Source of the DNA: Streptomyces sp. NBC_00271
Lineage (GTDB): Bacteria; Actinomycetota; Actinomycetes; Streptomycetales; Streptomycetaceae
NCBI RefSeq assembly: GCF_036178845.1
Contig: NZ_CP108070.1
Span: 3,906,001 to 3,970,000, forward strand
Direction: 5' to 3'
Length of the DNA stretch: 64,000 nt
Shown piece by piece: positions 1 to 9,169 of this stretch. The first letter of the stretch is position 1. Each line of letters opens with the position of its first letter. The notes beneath the pieces are model-generated. The model saw only the letters and a list, made by a program, of their open reading frames with translations. It searched no databases and was not told where the DNA came from. The position numbers and the translations under genes were made by a program.

Positions 1-2184
1 GGGGGCGGGCGGGGTTCCGGTGGTGCTCGTGGCCGTCGCACTCGCGGTCCGCCCGGCCGAGTCGACGACCACCGCCTTGTAGCGCAGGGCGGTACCGGCG
101 GGTACGTCCTCGCCGATGACCTGGGTGACCTTGTACGGGGCGTGGTCGGCGGAGCCGAGCGTCCGCCACTTCCCGTTGCCGACCTGGGCGGCGAAGACGA
201 CACGGTCGAGCTGACCGCCGGTGACGTCGGCGCCGAGCTCGACGGTGCCGGTCGCGCCCGCGTCCGGCGCCTTCAGGGTGAGCGAGGACTTCGCGGCGGG
301 GGCGCCGAGGGGGCGGGCCGCCTTGAGGACGACGGCGGAACCCGCCGGGACGGTGACGGTGACGTTCTTGTCGGCGTCGCTCGTCAGTCGGGACGAGGTC
401 CCGTAGATCCCCTGGAAGGTCATGTCGGCGGAGCCGGTCGCGAAGGTCGCCGTCTTCGCCTCGCCCGCGTTGTTGAGGGCGACGAGGTACTCGGTCCCGT
501 TGCCGCCCGTACGGGAGAAGGCGTAGATACCCGCCCCGTCGGCCGCGTACCGCTCGCTCTGCACCCCGTCCGCGAGGGCCGGGTTGTCCTTGCGGAGCTT
601 CGAGAGAGCGGCGATCTCCTTGTAGAGCGGTGCACTCGTGTCGTAGGCGTCGCTCGCGTGCGTGCGGTCGGTGCCGAGCTCGTCGTCGTCGAGGTAGTCG
701 GCGACCTTGGAGGCGAACATCGTCTGGCGGGCGTCCTTGTCGCCGCCCGCGCCGGTGAAGCCCTGCTCGTCGCCGTAGTAGACGACCGGGTTGCCGCGGC
801 TGAGGAACATCAGTGCGTTGGCGAGCTCGTCCTTCTTCACCAGCTCGGCGTCGGTGGCCTTCGGGTTGTCCTGGTTCAGGAAGTACCCGATGCGGCCCAT
901 GTCGTGGTTGCCGAGGAAGGTGACCTGCTCGTACGCGTTGGCCTTGTCGGTCGTGTACTTGTAGTCGTCACCGAAGACCGAGGCGAGCTTCTTGGCGCTG
1001 CCGCCCTGGGAGGCGTACGAGCGTGCCGCGTCCTGGAAGGGGAAGTCGAGGGTGGCGTCCAGCCGGCCCTGGGTGACGTACGGGGAAGTGATCGACGTGT
1101 CGGCGGAGTAGACCTCGCCGAACATGAAGAAGTTCTTCCTGCCCCGCTCGGCCGCGTACCTGTCGAGCGCGGTGGCCCACTGCGTCCAGAACTCCATGTC
1201 CACGTGCTTCACGGTGTCGATCCGGAAGCCGTCGACGCCGAAGTCCCTGACCCATTTCTCGTAGATCTTCTCCATGCCGCTGACGACCTCGGGACGCTCG
1301 GTCCACAGGTCGTCGAGGCCGGAGAAGTCGCCGTAGGTGGCGTTCTCACCCGCGTAGGTCGAGTCGCCGCGATCGTGGTACATCGTCGGGTCGTTGAGCC
1401 AGGACGGGACCTTCACGTTCGCCTTGTCGGCGGGGACGGTCGGGGTCTTCGGGAAGGACGCGGTGGTGACGGCGGGGAAGGTCTTCTTCCCGTCCGCGTA
1501 GTCGGCGTCGTCGAAGGGCTTCCCGTCCTTGGTCAGATACGGGAAGGCCCCCTTGGAGAGGTAGTCGTAGGACTTGCCCTCGTAGTCGACGACGTCGGCG
1601 GTGTGGTTGGTGATGACGTCGAAGAAGACCTTCATGCCCTTGGCGTGCGCCTTGGAGATGAGGGTGGCGAGGTCCTTGTTGGTGCCGAAGTGCGGGTCGA
1701 CCTGGGTGAAGTCCGTGATCCAGTAACCGTGGTACCCGGCCGAGGCGTTGCCGCCCTCGCCCTGCACGGGCTGGTTCTTGAAGATCGGCGCCATCCAGAT
1801 GGCGGTGGTGCCGAGCTTCTTGATGTAGTCGAGCTTGCCGGTCAGCCCCTTCAGGTCGCCGCCCTGGTAGAAGCCCTTGTCCGTGGGGTCGTACCCGGTG
1901 GCGAGGCGCGAACCGGTCAACCCGCCCCGGTCGTTGGACGTGTCGCCATTGGCGAAACGATCCGGCATCACGAAGTAGAACTGCTCGCGCGTGTCGTCGT
2001 GCCGGGCCGGTTCGGCGGCGAGCTTGGCGTCCGAGGGCGGCGCGGGCGGGGTCTGAGCCCGCGCCGCGATCGGCTGAAGGAACGCTGCCGCGAGGGCGGC
2101 CACGGCGACGGCCGCGATTCTTCGCTGGGGTGGGGTGCGGCGGCGGCGCGCCCCGGGCGCCGGCCATCTCGGTATCAGGGCCAC
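1..2184 (-). CDS. Secreted pullulanase/alpha-amylase, GH13 (C-terminal part beyond window)
   Basis: A secreted enzyme hydrolysing alpha-glucans; bifunctional amylase/pullulanases of this architecture are known in Streptomyces. The 728 residues in the window start at a GTG (2184) preceded by an AGGAG ribosome site and encode a basic, hydrophobic signal peptide ending near residue 44. A GH13 barrel follows with visible catalytic residues: nucleophile D323 in DGFRIDTVKH, acid E357 in FMFGEVYS and D428 in FLGNHD. After about residue 560 comes an Ig/E-set-like region (RYKAVVVDSAGRTASATA). The reading frame runs off the left edge, so a further C-terminal glucan-debranching module is inferred from family architecture, not seen. 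It lies downstream of, and on the same strand as, the CBM20 amylase gene, but has its own CTTGC-repeat promoter region. Confidence 0.9.
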   Translation of the reverse strand, partial: MALIPRWPAPGARRRRTPPQRRIAAVAVAALAAAFLQPIAARAQTPPAPPSDAKLAAEPARHDDTREQFYFVMPDRFANGDTSNDRGGLTGSRLATGYDPTDKGFYQGGDLKGLTGKLDYIKKLGTTAIWMAPIFKNQPVQGEGGNASAGYHGYWITDFTQVDPHFGTNKDLATLISKAHAKGMKVFFDVITNHTADVVDYEGKSYDYLSKGAFPYLTKDGKPFDDADYADGKKTFPAVTTASFPKTPTVPADKANVKVPSWLNDPTMYHDRGDSTYAGENATYGDFSGLDDLWTERPEVVSGMEKIYEKWVRDFGVDGFRIDTVKHVDMEFWTQWATALDRYAAERGRKNFFMFGEVYSADTSITSPYVTQGRLDATLDFPFQDAARSYASQGGSAKKLASVFGDDYKYTTDKANAYEQVTFLGNHDMGRIGYFLNQDNPKATDAELVKKDELANALMFLSRGNPVVYYGDEQGFTGAGGDKDARQTMFASKVADYLDDDELGTDRTHASDAYDTSAPLYKEIAALSKLRKDNPALADGVQSERYAADGAGIYAFSRTGGNGTEYLVALNNAGEAKTATFATGSADMTFQGIYGTSSRLTSDADKNVTVTVPAGSAVVLKAARPLGAPAAKSSLTLKAPDAGATGTVELGADVTGGQLDRVVFAAQVGNGKWRTLGSADHAPYKVTQVIGEDVPAGTALRYKAVVVDSAGRTASATATSTTGTPPAP

Positions 2185-2288
2185 AGGCGTGAACTCCTAG
2201 TGAATACGGCTCAAAACGGCTCGTTTGGGACCGGCTTGACCGAGACACGGCCTCGATGCCGGGCGACCGGCGCGACGGTATCGCCCAC

Positions 2289-2326
2289 GCAAGCTTTACA
2301 GCAAGAGTCTTGAAACTCTGAGCAAG
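2289..2326 (-). promoter_or_regulatory. CTTGC-repeat region, probable MalR operator of the pullulanase gene
   Basis: Read on the minus strand, three CTTGC motifs occur (plus-strand GCAAG at 2289-2293, 2301-2305 and 2322-2326), with one CTTG in the opposite sense at 2309-2312. It lies 105-142 bp upstream of the GTG start. The same pentamer is clustered upstream of malE. Repeats containing CTTGC are known at Streptomyces amylase and mal promoters, so control by MalR, encoded in this window, is a reasonable inference. Confidence 0.6.
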
Positions 2327-2331
2327 AACTT

Positions 2332-4392
2332 TCAGCGCCAGGTGTCGCTGACGCTGTAGCCCGTTCCCGAACCGGTGCTGTACGAACGGTTGCTGCCGGA
2401 CTCCCACGTCACGTTTCCGGAGGAGTCCTTCTTGACGTACTTGTACGCGAACGACGTCGACTTGGGCACGATGACCAGTCGGCCCCAGTACGGGTACGAC
2501 GCCGAGGACAGCGGGATCGCGTCGGCGGTGTTCCAGGAGCCGAGGGAGGGGATGGAGCCGACGACGTACACGTTGGTGCCGTAGTCGGTGGTGGCGTTCA
2601 CTCCGAAGGTCACGTCCGTGGCGTCGGCACTGGCCACGTTCCAGGAGTTGTTGACCTCGACCGCCGAAGTACCGGTGGTGAGTGTCCTGTTGGCGTTGGA
2701 CTCCCAGGTGACGTTTCCGGATGAATCCTTCTTTATGTACTTGTATTCGATGCTCGTGCTCGCCGGAACGGAGACGTCGGCCTTCCAGATCGGGTAGCCC
2801 GACGACGACAGCTTCACCGCGTTCGCCGTGTTCCAGCTGCCGAGCGCCGCGACCGAGCCGACCACGTACACATCGGTGCCGGTGGTGGTCGAGGCGTACT
2901 CGTCGAAGGTCGCGGTGACGCTGGTGGAACCACCGCCGCCTCCACCCCCACTGCCTCCGCCGCAGTTCACCGTGCAGATGTAGTTCGGGTCGTAGAAGGC
3001 GACCGCCGACTTCGCGGGCACGGTCAGGGAGGCCTTGCCACCCGTGACGGTGACGGTGGTCGCGCCACCGTCGATCACGTTCGGGTACGTCCCGTCGGCC
3101 AGGCCCGTCGTGTACGTGTACGTGTTGGCGCCGGAGCTGTTGTTGATGGCGACGAAGCCCGCGCCGCCCCTGCCGAAGCCGATGACGTTCGAGGACGGGG
3201 ACTGCCAGTTGGCGACCGCGTAGCCGCTCGCCGCATTGTGCCAGCCGATCATGCCGGAGACCGCGGTGTGGCGGTCGAGGCAGTACCAGCCGCTCGCGCA
3301 GTCGGTGTCGGTGACGAATCCGGCGGAGTTCGGCGGGGCCTCGTCGCTCTGGCTGAAGGTCCAGCCGGAGTAGACGGACGGACGGCCGTAGCCCCGGGCC
3401 AGCTGGAAGACGTTGGCGAGGACCGCGGTGTCGCCGTCCTTGTAGCTGAGCGAGTAGCCGTTGCGCTCGGTGTCGTGGTTGGTGACGAAGGTGTTGGAGT
3501 TCGCCTCGGCCGTCAGGCCCCAGCTGCTGCCGAAGCTCGACAGGTTGGCGATGTCGCCCTGGAACTGGGACTTCATCTGCGCGGCGAAGGTGAAGTCGAG
3601 GACGTCACCGGTGCCGTAGTACTCGTCCTGCGCGGGCGGGGTGCCGGGGTAGATCTCCTGGGTGATGTACGGCGCCGCGCCGGAGGTCGTGGTGTGCAGT
3701 CCAGCGACGACGGCGCTCAGGTCGGCGGCGTCGATGTGCTTGGCCGCGTCGACACGGAAGCCGTCGACACCCAGGTCGATCTGCTGGTTGAGAAAGCCGA
3801 TGATCTTCGTGCGGACGCCGCCCTCGGCGGTGTCCAGGTCGGGCAGGCCGAGCAGTTCGCAGTGCTGGACCTCGTACCGGTCGGACCAGTTGGAGATGGT
3901 CTTCGTGCAGTCGTCGCTGTCTGCGGGGTCGTAGTCGGGAGTGTCGTATTTGTTGGTGACGACCGTGCCGTTGTAGCCGGTGCCGGTCTGGGCGGCGGTG
4001 TGGTTGATCACGGCGTCCGTGTAGACCTTGATGCCGGCCGCGTGACACGTGTCGACCATGGCCTTGAACTGGGCCGCGGTGCCGAAGCGGCTGTTCAGGT
4101 TGTAGGCGTAGGGCTGGTAGACGTCCCACCAGTAGTAGTTCGTCTGCTTCAACGACTCCGCGGGCGGGGCGACCTGGACCGCCCCGTAGCCGGCCGGGTC
4201 GAGGACGTTCGTGCACTCGGCGGCGACCGACTTCCAGTTCCACTCCCACAGGTTGGCGATCACATCGCCGTTGGGGATGCCGGTGTCGGAGACGGCGGCG
4301 TGGGCGGCCGGGGCGGGCAGCGCGGCGGCTGCGCCGAGGGCCAGCAGTCCGGCTGCGGCCAGGGGTAACGCCCGTGATCTGATCCAGCGCAT
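2332..4392 (-). CDS. Secreted alpha-amylase with two C-terminal CBM20-like starch-binding domains
   Basis: Extracellular endo-acting alpha-1,4-glucanase. The 686-residue protein starts at ATG 4392 (MRWIRSRALP) behind an AAGGAG site; an upstream in-frame start adding 15 residues is less likely because it would put residues ahead of the signal peptide. Signal peptide about 1-32 (ends APAAHA). GH13 catalytic residues are D215 (GFRVDAAKH), E246 (TQEIYPG) and D307 (TNHDTERNG). The C-terminal part has a glycine/serine linker (GGGSGGGGGGGS, near residue 475) followed by two tandem CBM20-like modules, each carrying a GS[VI]xxLGSWNTA..A motif and a KKDSSGNVTWES segment. The two modules are close paralogues, so internal duplication is likely. 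It is divergent from the second amylase gene at 4601. Confidence 0.93.
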   Translation of the reverse strand: MRWIRSRALPLAAAGLLALGAAAALPAPAAHAAVSDTGIPNGDVIANLWEWNWKSVAAECTNVLDPAGYGAVQVAPPAESLKQTNYYWWDVYQPYAYNLNSRFGTAAQFKAMVDTCHAAGIKVYTDAVINHTAAQTGTGYNGTVVTNKYDTPDYDPADSDDCTKTISNWSDRYEVQHCELLGLPDLDTAEGGVRTKIIGFLNQQIDLGVDGFRVDAAKHIDAADLSAVVAGLHTTTSGAAPYITQEIYPGTPPAQDEYYGTGDVLDFTFAAQMKSQFQGDIANLSSFGSSWGLTAEANSNTFVTNHDTERNGYSLSYKDGDTAVLANVFQLARGYGRPSVYSGWTFSQSDEAPPNSAGFVTDTDCASGWYCLDRHTAVSGMIGWHNAASGYAVANWQSPSSNVIGFGRGGAGFVAINNSSGANTYTYTTGLADGTYPNVIDGGATTVTVTGGKASLTVPAKSAVAFYDPNYICTVNCGGGSGGGGGGGSTSVTATFDEYASTTTGTDVYVVGSVAALGSWNTANAVKLSSSGYPIWKADVSVPASTSIEYKYIKKDSSGNVTWESNANRTLTTGTSAVEVNNSWNVASADATDVTFGVNATTDYGTNVYVVGSIPSLGSWNTADAIPLSSASYPYWGRLVIVPKSTSFAYKYVKKDSSGNVTWESGSNRSYSTGSGTGYSVSDTWR

Positions 4393-4600
4393 GACGGCAA
4401 CTCCTTGCGGGGGACGGAGGTGCGGGAACGCCGTCAACTGGGTTGCTGGGGAGGCAAGTTGACCGCGCTGCGAGAGTGGGCGCGGTCAAGGGACCCCGTC
4501 AATACACGTGTTGGAAGTTCTTTCGACATCTTGCTGAAACCCGAACCAACGGATAGCTTCCGTTCCCCCCACCCGCACGACGAAGTGCAGGAGCACCCAC
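4393..4600. promoter_or_regulatory. Divergent promoter region between the two amylase genes
   Basis: A 208 bp region with promoters firing both ways. It holds one plus-strand CTTGC at 4530-4534 inside the segment TTCGACATCTTGCTGAAAC, and one GCAAG (CTTGC on the minus strand) at 4454-4458. These single motifs match the pentamer clustered at malE, so MalR control is possible but weaker here. The AGGAG ribosome site of the rightward gene is at 4589-4593. Confidence 0.4.
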
Positions 4601-5995
4601 ATGGCAAGAAACATGGCCCGGAAGACACTTGCCGCCTCGTTCGCCCTCGCGGCGGGCCTGGCGGTCTCGGTGGCCCTCCCCCCGGGTGTCGCGGCGGCTT
4701 CCCCGCCCGGCACGAAGGACGTCACCGCCGTTCTGTTCGAGTGGAAATTCGACTCGGTCGCCAAGGAATGCACCAACACGCTGGGCCCGGCCGGTTACGG
4801 CTACGTCCAGGTCTCTCCACCCGCCGAGCACATACAGGGCTCGCAGTGGTGGACCTCGTACCAGCCCGTGAGTTACCGGATCGCCGGGCGGCTCGGTGAC
4901 GCGACCGCCTTCCAGAACATGATCAACACCTGTCACGCGGCCGGCGTGAAGGTCGTGGCGGACACGGTCGTCAACCACATGGCGGCGGGTTCCGGCACCG
5001 GTACCGGCGGATCTTCGTACACGAAGTACAACTATCCGGGCCTGTACTCCTCGTACGACATGGACGACTGCACGGCGACGGTCAGCGACTACACCAACCG
5101 CACCAACGTCCAGAACTGCGAGCTCGTCGGGCTCGCCGACCTGGACACCGGCGAGGAGTACGTCCGCAAGACCATCGCCGGATACATGAACAGCCTGCTC
5201 GGGTACGGCGTGGACGGCTTCCGCATCGACGCGGCCAAGCACATCCCGGCGGCCGACCTCGCCAACATCAAGTCGCGGCTGACCAATCCGTCGGTGTACT
5301 GGAAGCAGGAGGTCATCTACGGCGCCGGGGAGGCGGTCCAGCCGACCGAGTACACCGGCAACGGCGACGTCCAGGAGTTCCGGTACGCCTACGACCTCAA
5401 GCGGGTCTTCAACAACGAGAACCTCGCCTACCTCAAGAACTACGGCGAGGGCTGGGGCTATATGAGCAGCTCCGTCGCGGGGGTCTTCGTCGACAACCAC
5501 GACACCGAGCGCAACGGCTCGACGCTCAACTACAAGGACGGGGCAAACTACACCCTCGCCAACGTCTTCATGCTGGCCTACCCGTACGGCGCCCCGGACA
5601 TCAACTCCGGCTACGAGTGGTCGGACGTGGACGCCGGCCCACCGAACGGCGGCACGGTCACCGCCTGCTGGCAGGACGGCTGGAAGTGCCAGCACGCCTG
5701 GCCGGAGATCAAGTCGATGGTCGCCTTCCGCAACGCCACCCGGGGCCAGTCGGTCACCGACTGGTGGGACGACGGCAACGACGCGATCGCCTTCGGCCGC
5801 GGCGCCAAGGGGTATGTGGCCATCAACCACGAGTCGGGCTCGCTGACCCGGACCTATCAGACATCCCTCGCGGCGGGGACGTACTGCAATGTCCAGAACA
5901 ACACCAGCGTCACGGTGAACAGCTCCGGGCAGTTCACGGCGACGCTCGGCACGAACACGGCGCTGGCGCTCTACGCGGGCAAGACCAGCTGCTGA
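4601..5995 (+). CDS. Secreted alpha-amylase, GH13, without starch-binding domain
   Basis: A 464-residue extracellular alpha-amylase, paralogous to the divergent CBM20 enzyme at 2332-4392 (shared blocks such as CHAAGxKV, GVDGFR[IV]DAAKHI and NHDTERNG). AGGAG lies 7 bp before ATG 4601. Signal peptide about 1-33 (ends PGVAAAS). Catalytic residues are D210, E237 (WKQEVIYG) and D301 ([10 protein letters not shown]). The protein ends shortly after the C-terminal beta domain and has no CBM20, so it probably acts on soluble glucan while the neighbour binds granular starch; this division of labour is inference. A strong hairpin terminator follows at 6075. Confidence 0.93.
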   Translation: MARNMARKTLAASFALAAGLAVSVALPPGVAAASPPGTKDVTAVLFEWKFDSVAKECTNTLGPAGYGYVQVSPPAEHIQGSQWWTSYQPVSYRIAGRLGDATAFQNMINTCHAAGVKVVADTVVNHMAAGSGTGTGGSSYTKYNYPGLYSSYDMDDCTATVSDYTNRTNVQNCELVGLADLDTGEEYVRKTIAGYMNSLLGYGVDGFRIDAAKHIPAADLANIKSRLTNPSVYWKQEVIYGAGEAVQPTEYTGNGDVQEFRYAYDLKRVFNNENLAYLKNYGEGWGYMSSSVAGVFVDNHDTERNGSTLNYKDGANYTLANVFMLAYPYGAPDINSGYEWSDVDAGPPNGGTVTACWQDGWKCQHAWPEIKSMVAFRNATRGQSVTDWWDDGNDAIAFGRGAKGYVAINHESGSLTRTYQTSLAAGTYCNVQNNTSVTVNSSGQFTATLGTNTALALYAGKTSC

Positions 5996-6074
5996 GCCGG
6001 CCTCCGCGAGCCGCGCGGAAGCCTGTACGGAAGGCCGTACGGAGCCCGTGGGACCCCCCGCGGGAGCCCGTACC

Positions 6075-6112
6075 GAAAGCGCCGTATCGGACATACCCGA
6101 TACGGCGCTTTC
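6075..6112 (+). terminator. Hairpin terminator after the amylase gene
   Basis: A perfect 16 bp inverted repeat (GAAAGCGCCGTATCGG and its complement) with a 6-base loop, ending in TTTC. It insulates the amylase gene from the malE promoter. Confidence 0.85.
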
Positions 6113-6136
6113 CTCTCTGCGACCTCTTTGGGACAC

Positions 6137-6210
6137 CTTGCGGTAACGGGAACGTCACGCTTGCGGGATCTTGCGGAAATTTCCTTGCAACGTCTTTCGC
6201 AAGGACTTGC
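6137..6210 (+). promoter_or_regulatory. malE promoter region with six CTTGC motifs, probable MalR operators
   Basis: CTTGC occurs at 6137, 6160, 6170, 6184 and 6206, and its complement GCAAG at 6199, all within 74 bp. The 6199-6210 pair forms an inverted element, GCAAGGACTTGC. The cluster lies about 105-180 bp upstream of malE. MalR (LacI family) represses mal genes in Streptomyces; assignment of these sites to MalR is inferred from repetition and context. Confidence 0.7.
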
Positions 6211-6314
6211 AGCGCTGTTAGTTTCCTCCCCAGCCCGGCGGCCGTCGATGGGACAGACGGCACCCGCGGTCCTCCCAAGGGAAGATCCGGGCAAACCCTC
6301 TTCTAGGAGTTCAT

Positions 6315-7604
6315 ATGCGACGTGGCATATCGATCGCCGCCGCGGTGACCGTCATCGCGCTGAGCGCGACCGCCTGTGGTGGTTCCGACGACGACTCGTC
6401 GAGCAAGCCGAAGGCCGTCGGCGACATTTCCGGGACGATCACGTACTGGGACACATCGGACGCGGCGACCGAAGCCCCGACGTACAAGGCTCTCATCAAG
6501 AAGTTCGAGGCCAAGTACCCGAAGATCAAGGTGAACTACCAGAGCGTCCCGTTCAGCGACGTCGAGCAGAAGTTCAAGTCGGCGGCGAAGAGTGGCAAGG
6601 GCGCCCCGGACGTCGTCCGCACCGACGTCGGCCTGATGGCCGAGTACGCCTCGCTCGGTTACATCGCTCCCCTCGACGGCACGATCGCGCTGAAGGACAC
6701 CTCGGACTTCAACTCGGGCCCGCTGAACACCGCCAAGTACAACGGCAAGACGTACGGCGTCCCCTCGGTCACCGACACCCTGGGTCTCCTCTACAACAAG
6801 GACCTCCTGAAGAAGGCCGGCATCGCGCAGCCGCCGACCACGTGGGACGAGTTCATCACCGACTCGAAGACCATCAAGAAGAAGACCGGGGCGTACGGCA
6901 CCTACCTCAACCCGGACTCGTACTTCCTGCTCCCGCTGCTCTACAGCAACAACGCGGACATGGCCGACACCTCGGCCAAGAAGATCACCATCTCCGACGC
7001 CAACGCGGTCACCGCGATCACCACGGCGAAGAAGATCCAGGACGAGGCGTCGATGAAGGTCGACTACGCCAACGCCTACCAGAACATGCAGACGGCGTTC
7101 AAGACCGGCAAGGTCGCCATGCTGGTCCAGGGCCCCTGGTCGGTCAGCGAGGACCTGAGCGGCAGCGCCTTCAAGGGCAAGGAGACCAACCTCGGCTACG
7201 CGCCCGTCCCGGCCGGCCCCGGTGGCAAGGCCCAGGCGCCGACCGGCGGTCACAACCTCGCGGTCTACCAGGGCTCCAAGAACCTGGACGCCGGGTACCT
7301 CTTCACCCAGTTCATGACCTCGACGGACAGCCAGGTCGAGATCGCCAAGGGCACCGGCACGCTGCCGACCCGCAAGTCGGCGTACACGGCCGAGGTCACG
7401 TCCGACGCCAAGATCGCCGGCTTCAAGCCGATCCTGGAGCAGACCGCCCGTCCGCGCGTCGCGCTGCCGCAGGTCGGCTCGCTCTTCACGCCGCTCGCGC
7501 AGAACTACGTGAAGATCCTGCAGGGCAGCGAGGACGTCAAGGCCGGTCTCGACGCCACCGCGAAGGAGTTCCAGAAGCTCCTGCCCGGCTACACCATCGG
7601 CTGA
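6315..7604 (+). CDS. malE: Maltose/maltodextrin ABC transporter, substrate-binding lipoprotein
   Basis: Extracytoplasmic receptor of the maltose importer, 429 residues. AGGAG at 6305-6309 precedes ATG 6315. A type II signal peptide with C21 (SATACGGSDDD) shows lipidation and membrane anchoring. The mature part has the family-1 solute-binding fold signatures: ITYWDTSD near the N terminus, PSVTDTLGLLYNKDLLKKAG, and VAMLVQGPWSV. It is first in a malE-malF-malG-aglA-malR series, preceded by the CTTGC cluster. No ATPase gene is present; in Streptomyces the shared ATPase MsiK, encoded elsewhere, energises such importers. It is followed by a hairpin and a long repeat, which suggests higher expression of malE than of the downstream genes. 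Confidence 0.93.
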   Translation: MRRGISIAAAVTVIALSATACGGSDDDSSSKPKAVGDISGTITYWDTSDAATEAPTYKALIKKFEAKYPKIKVNYQSVPFSDVEQKFKSAAKSGKGAPDVVRTDVGLMAEYASLGYIAPLDGTIALKDTSDFNSGPLNTAKYNGKTYGVPSVTDTLGLLYNKDLLKKAGIAQPPTTWDEFITDSKTIKKKTGAYGTYLNPDSYFLLPLLYSNNADMADTSAKKITISDANAVTAITTAKKIQDEASMKVDYANAYQNMQTAFKTGKVAMLVQGPWSVSEDLSGSAFKGKETNLGYAPVPAGPGGKAQAPTGGHNLAVYQGSKNLDAGYLFTQFMTSTDSQVEIAKGTGTLPTRKSAYTAEVTSDAKIAGFKPILEQTARPRVALPQVGSLFTPLAQNYVKILQGSEDVKAGLDATAKEFQKLLPGYTIG

Positions 7605-7639
7605 CCGGGCAACCCCTGATCCACCGGTAACCGAAGAAC

Positions 7640-7700
7640 GCGCAGCCCCGGGGAACGTTTTCCCCGCTGCCGCCCCGAACGGGGCTCCCCCGGGGCTGCG
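7640..7700 (+). terminator. Nested hairpin structure after malE
   Basis: Outer arms CGCAGCCCCGGGG (7640-7652) and CCCCGGGGCTGCG (7688-7700) enclose at least one further hairpin (GCCCCGAACGGGGC, 7671-7684) and a small GGGGAACGTTTTCCCC element. No T-tract follows, so partial termination or protection of the malE 3' end is as likely as full termination. Confidence 0.6.
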
Positions 7701-8150
7701 GTCACCGGTTCCCTCAGGATCTCGGCGCCCACCTGATCCCGGGGTCCACCAGGACCCCGGACCCCCGGATCCCCAGACCTCGGGCCCCCGGATCCCCAGA
7801 TCCCGGGCCCACCAGGCCCCTGGGGCACTGGCACCAGGGGGTGACCAGACCCCGGGTCCCGGATCCCGGATCCACCGGACCCTGGCCCCCGGGCCTCTGG
7901 ACCCCGGGCCCACCGGATCCCTGGATCCGGGCCCACCAGCCCCAAGACCGCGGATCCACCAGACCACCCGACCCACCGGAACCCGGATCCACCGGCTCCC
8001 CGGACCCCGGATCCACCGGACCCCGGGCCCACCGGATCCCCGGACCCTGGGCCCACCAGCCCCCCGGGGCCACGGGGCCACGGGCCCACCGGACCCCGGG
8101 TCACCAGATCTCCCGAGCCCCAGACCTCCGCATTTCCGCCGCGAAAGAGC
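7701..8150. repeat. Degenerate GC-rich short-repeat tract between malE and malF
   Basis: About 450 bp built from shuffled units such as CCCGGATCCACCGGAC, CCCCGGGCCCACCGG and CCCCAGATCCC. GGATCC occurs around ten times, CCACCGG at least seven times, and CCCGGG repeatedly. Many units are self-complementary, so the transcript should fold into many hairpins. The plus frame stays open and could extend MalF by over 100 residues of Pro/Gly/Asp/Thr-rich sequence, but that lacks MalF character. I treat the tract as non-coding. Confidence 0.8.
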
Positions 8151-8152
8151 CG

Positions 8153-9157
8153 ATGAGGATGACGACCGCAGCGAGCACCGAGAAGACCGACCAGCCAGCG
8201 CCCGGCAAGAACGCCGCGCGCCCCCCACGCGTTTCGGCGCTCCGGCGGTCCTGGGACAAGTACTGGTACGCCTGGGCCATGGTGACCCCGGTCGCCATCG
8301 TCCTCGCCGTCCTCGTCCTGTACCCGCTCGGGTACGGCATCTACCAGTCGCTGACCGACGCCAACGAGTCGAACGTGGCGTCCACCATCGGCGCCTTCCA
8401 CCGCCCGGCCACCTACAAGTTCGTCGGCCTCGACAACTACTGGCACGTGCTGTCGGGCGCGGACAGCGACTTCTACCCCCGCCTGCTGTGGACGGTCATC
8501 TGGACGGTGTCCTGCGTGACCCTCCAGGTCGGCATCGGCATGGGCCTCGCGGTGCTGCTCAACCGCAAGGTCCGCTTCCGCGGTTTCTACCGCGCCATGC
8601 TGATCCTGCCCTGGGCCGTCCCCTCGTTCATCGGCGTCTTCGCCTGGCGGCTGATGCTCAACTCCCAGTACGGCGTCTTCAACGAGATCATCACCGCGTT
8701 CGGCCTGCCGGCCCAGGACTGGCTCGGCACCCCGCTCGCCCAGAAGATCGCCGTCATCATGGTGAACGTCTGGATCGGCATCCCCTTCAACATGGTCGCG
8801 GTGCTCGGCGGACTCCAGTCCATCCCCAAGGAGCTCTACGAGGCCGCCGAGATGGACGGCGCCTCCCCCTGGCAGCGCTTCGTCAACGTGACGCTGCCCG
8901 GTCTGCGCCCGGTGTCGAACACGGTGATCCTGCTCGGCTGCATCTGGACGTTCAACATGTTCAACGTCATCTATCTGCTGCTGGGCAACAACACGAGCGG
9001 CGACGCCGACATCCTCGTCACCTTCGCCTTCCGCAAGGCGTTCACCGGCATCTCGGACTACGCGGGCGCGGCGACGTACGGGATCATCATCCTCGCCCTC
9101 CTGCTGGCCTTCTCGACCTTCTACCGCCGCAGCACCCTGAAGTCCGAGCAGGCGTAA
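8153..9157 (+). CDS. malF: Maltose ABC transporter permease MalF
   Basis: Inner-membrane permease, 334 residues from ATG 8153 (a second ATG is at 8159). The frame is open further upstream through the repeat tract, but the usual family length and the appearance of charged cytoplasmic sequence (STEKTDQPAPGKNAARPP) support the start near 8153; the ribosome site is weak. Hydrophobic segments begin at WAMVTPVAIVLAVLVLYPLG. The cytoplasmic EAA loop that docks the ATPase reads EAAEMDGASPWQRFVNVTLP. It pairs with MalG, whose start lies 12 bp after the stop. Confidence 0.9.
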   Translation: MRMTTAASTEKTDQPAPGKNAARPPRVSALRRSWDKYWYAWAMVTPVAIVLAVLVLYPLGYGIYQSLTDANESNVASTIGAFHRPATYKFVGLDNYWHVLSGADSDFYPRLLWTVIWTVSCVTLQVGIGMGLAVLLNRKVRFRGFYRAMLILPWAVPSFIGVFAWRLMLNSQYGVFNEIITAFGLPAQDWLGTPLAQKIAVIMVNVWIGIPFNMVAVLGGLQSIPKELYEAAEMDGASPWQRFVNVTLPGLRPVSNTVILLGCIWTFNMFNVIYLLLGNNTSGDADILVTFAFRKAFTGISDYAGAATYGIIILALLLAFSTFYRRSTLKSEQA

Positions 9158-9169
9158 GGAGCCCTCGCC

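Noticed and set aside
142..2313. 723-codon open frame on the plus strand opposite the pullulanase gene
   Set aside because: Val/Gly/Arg-rich composition typical of the antisense frame of a GC-rich gene; no ribosome site or domain.
7841..8152. N-terminal extension of MalF by 104 residues through the repeat tract
   Set aside because: Pro/Gly-rich repeat translation, not similar to MalF; family length fits the start at 8153.
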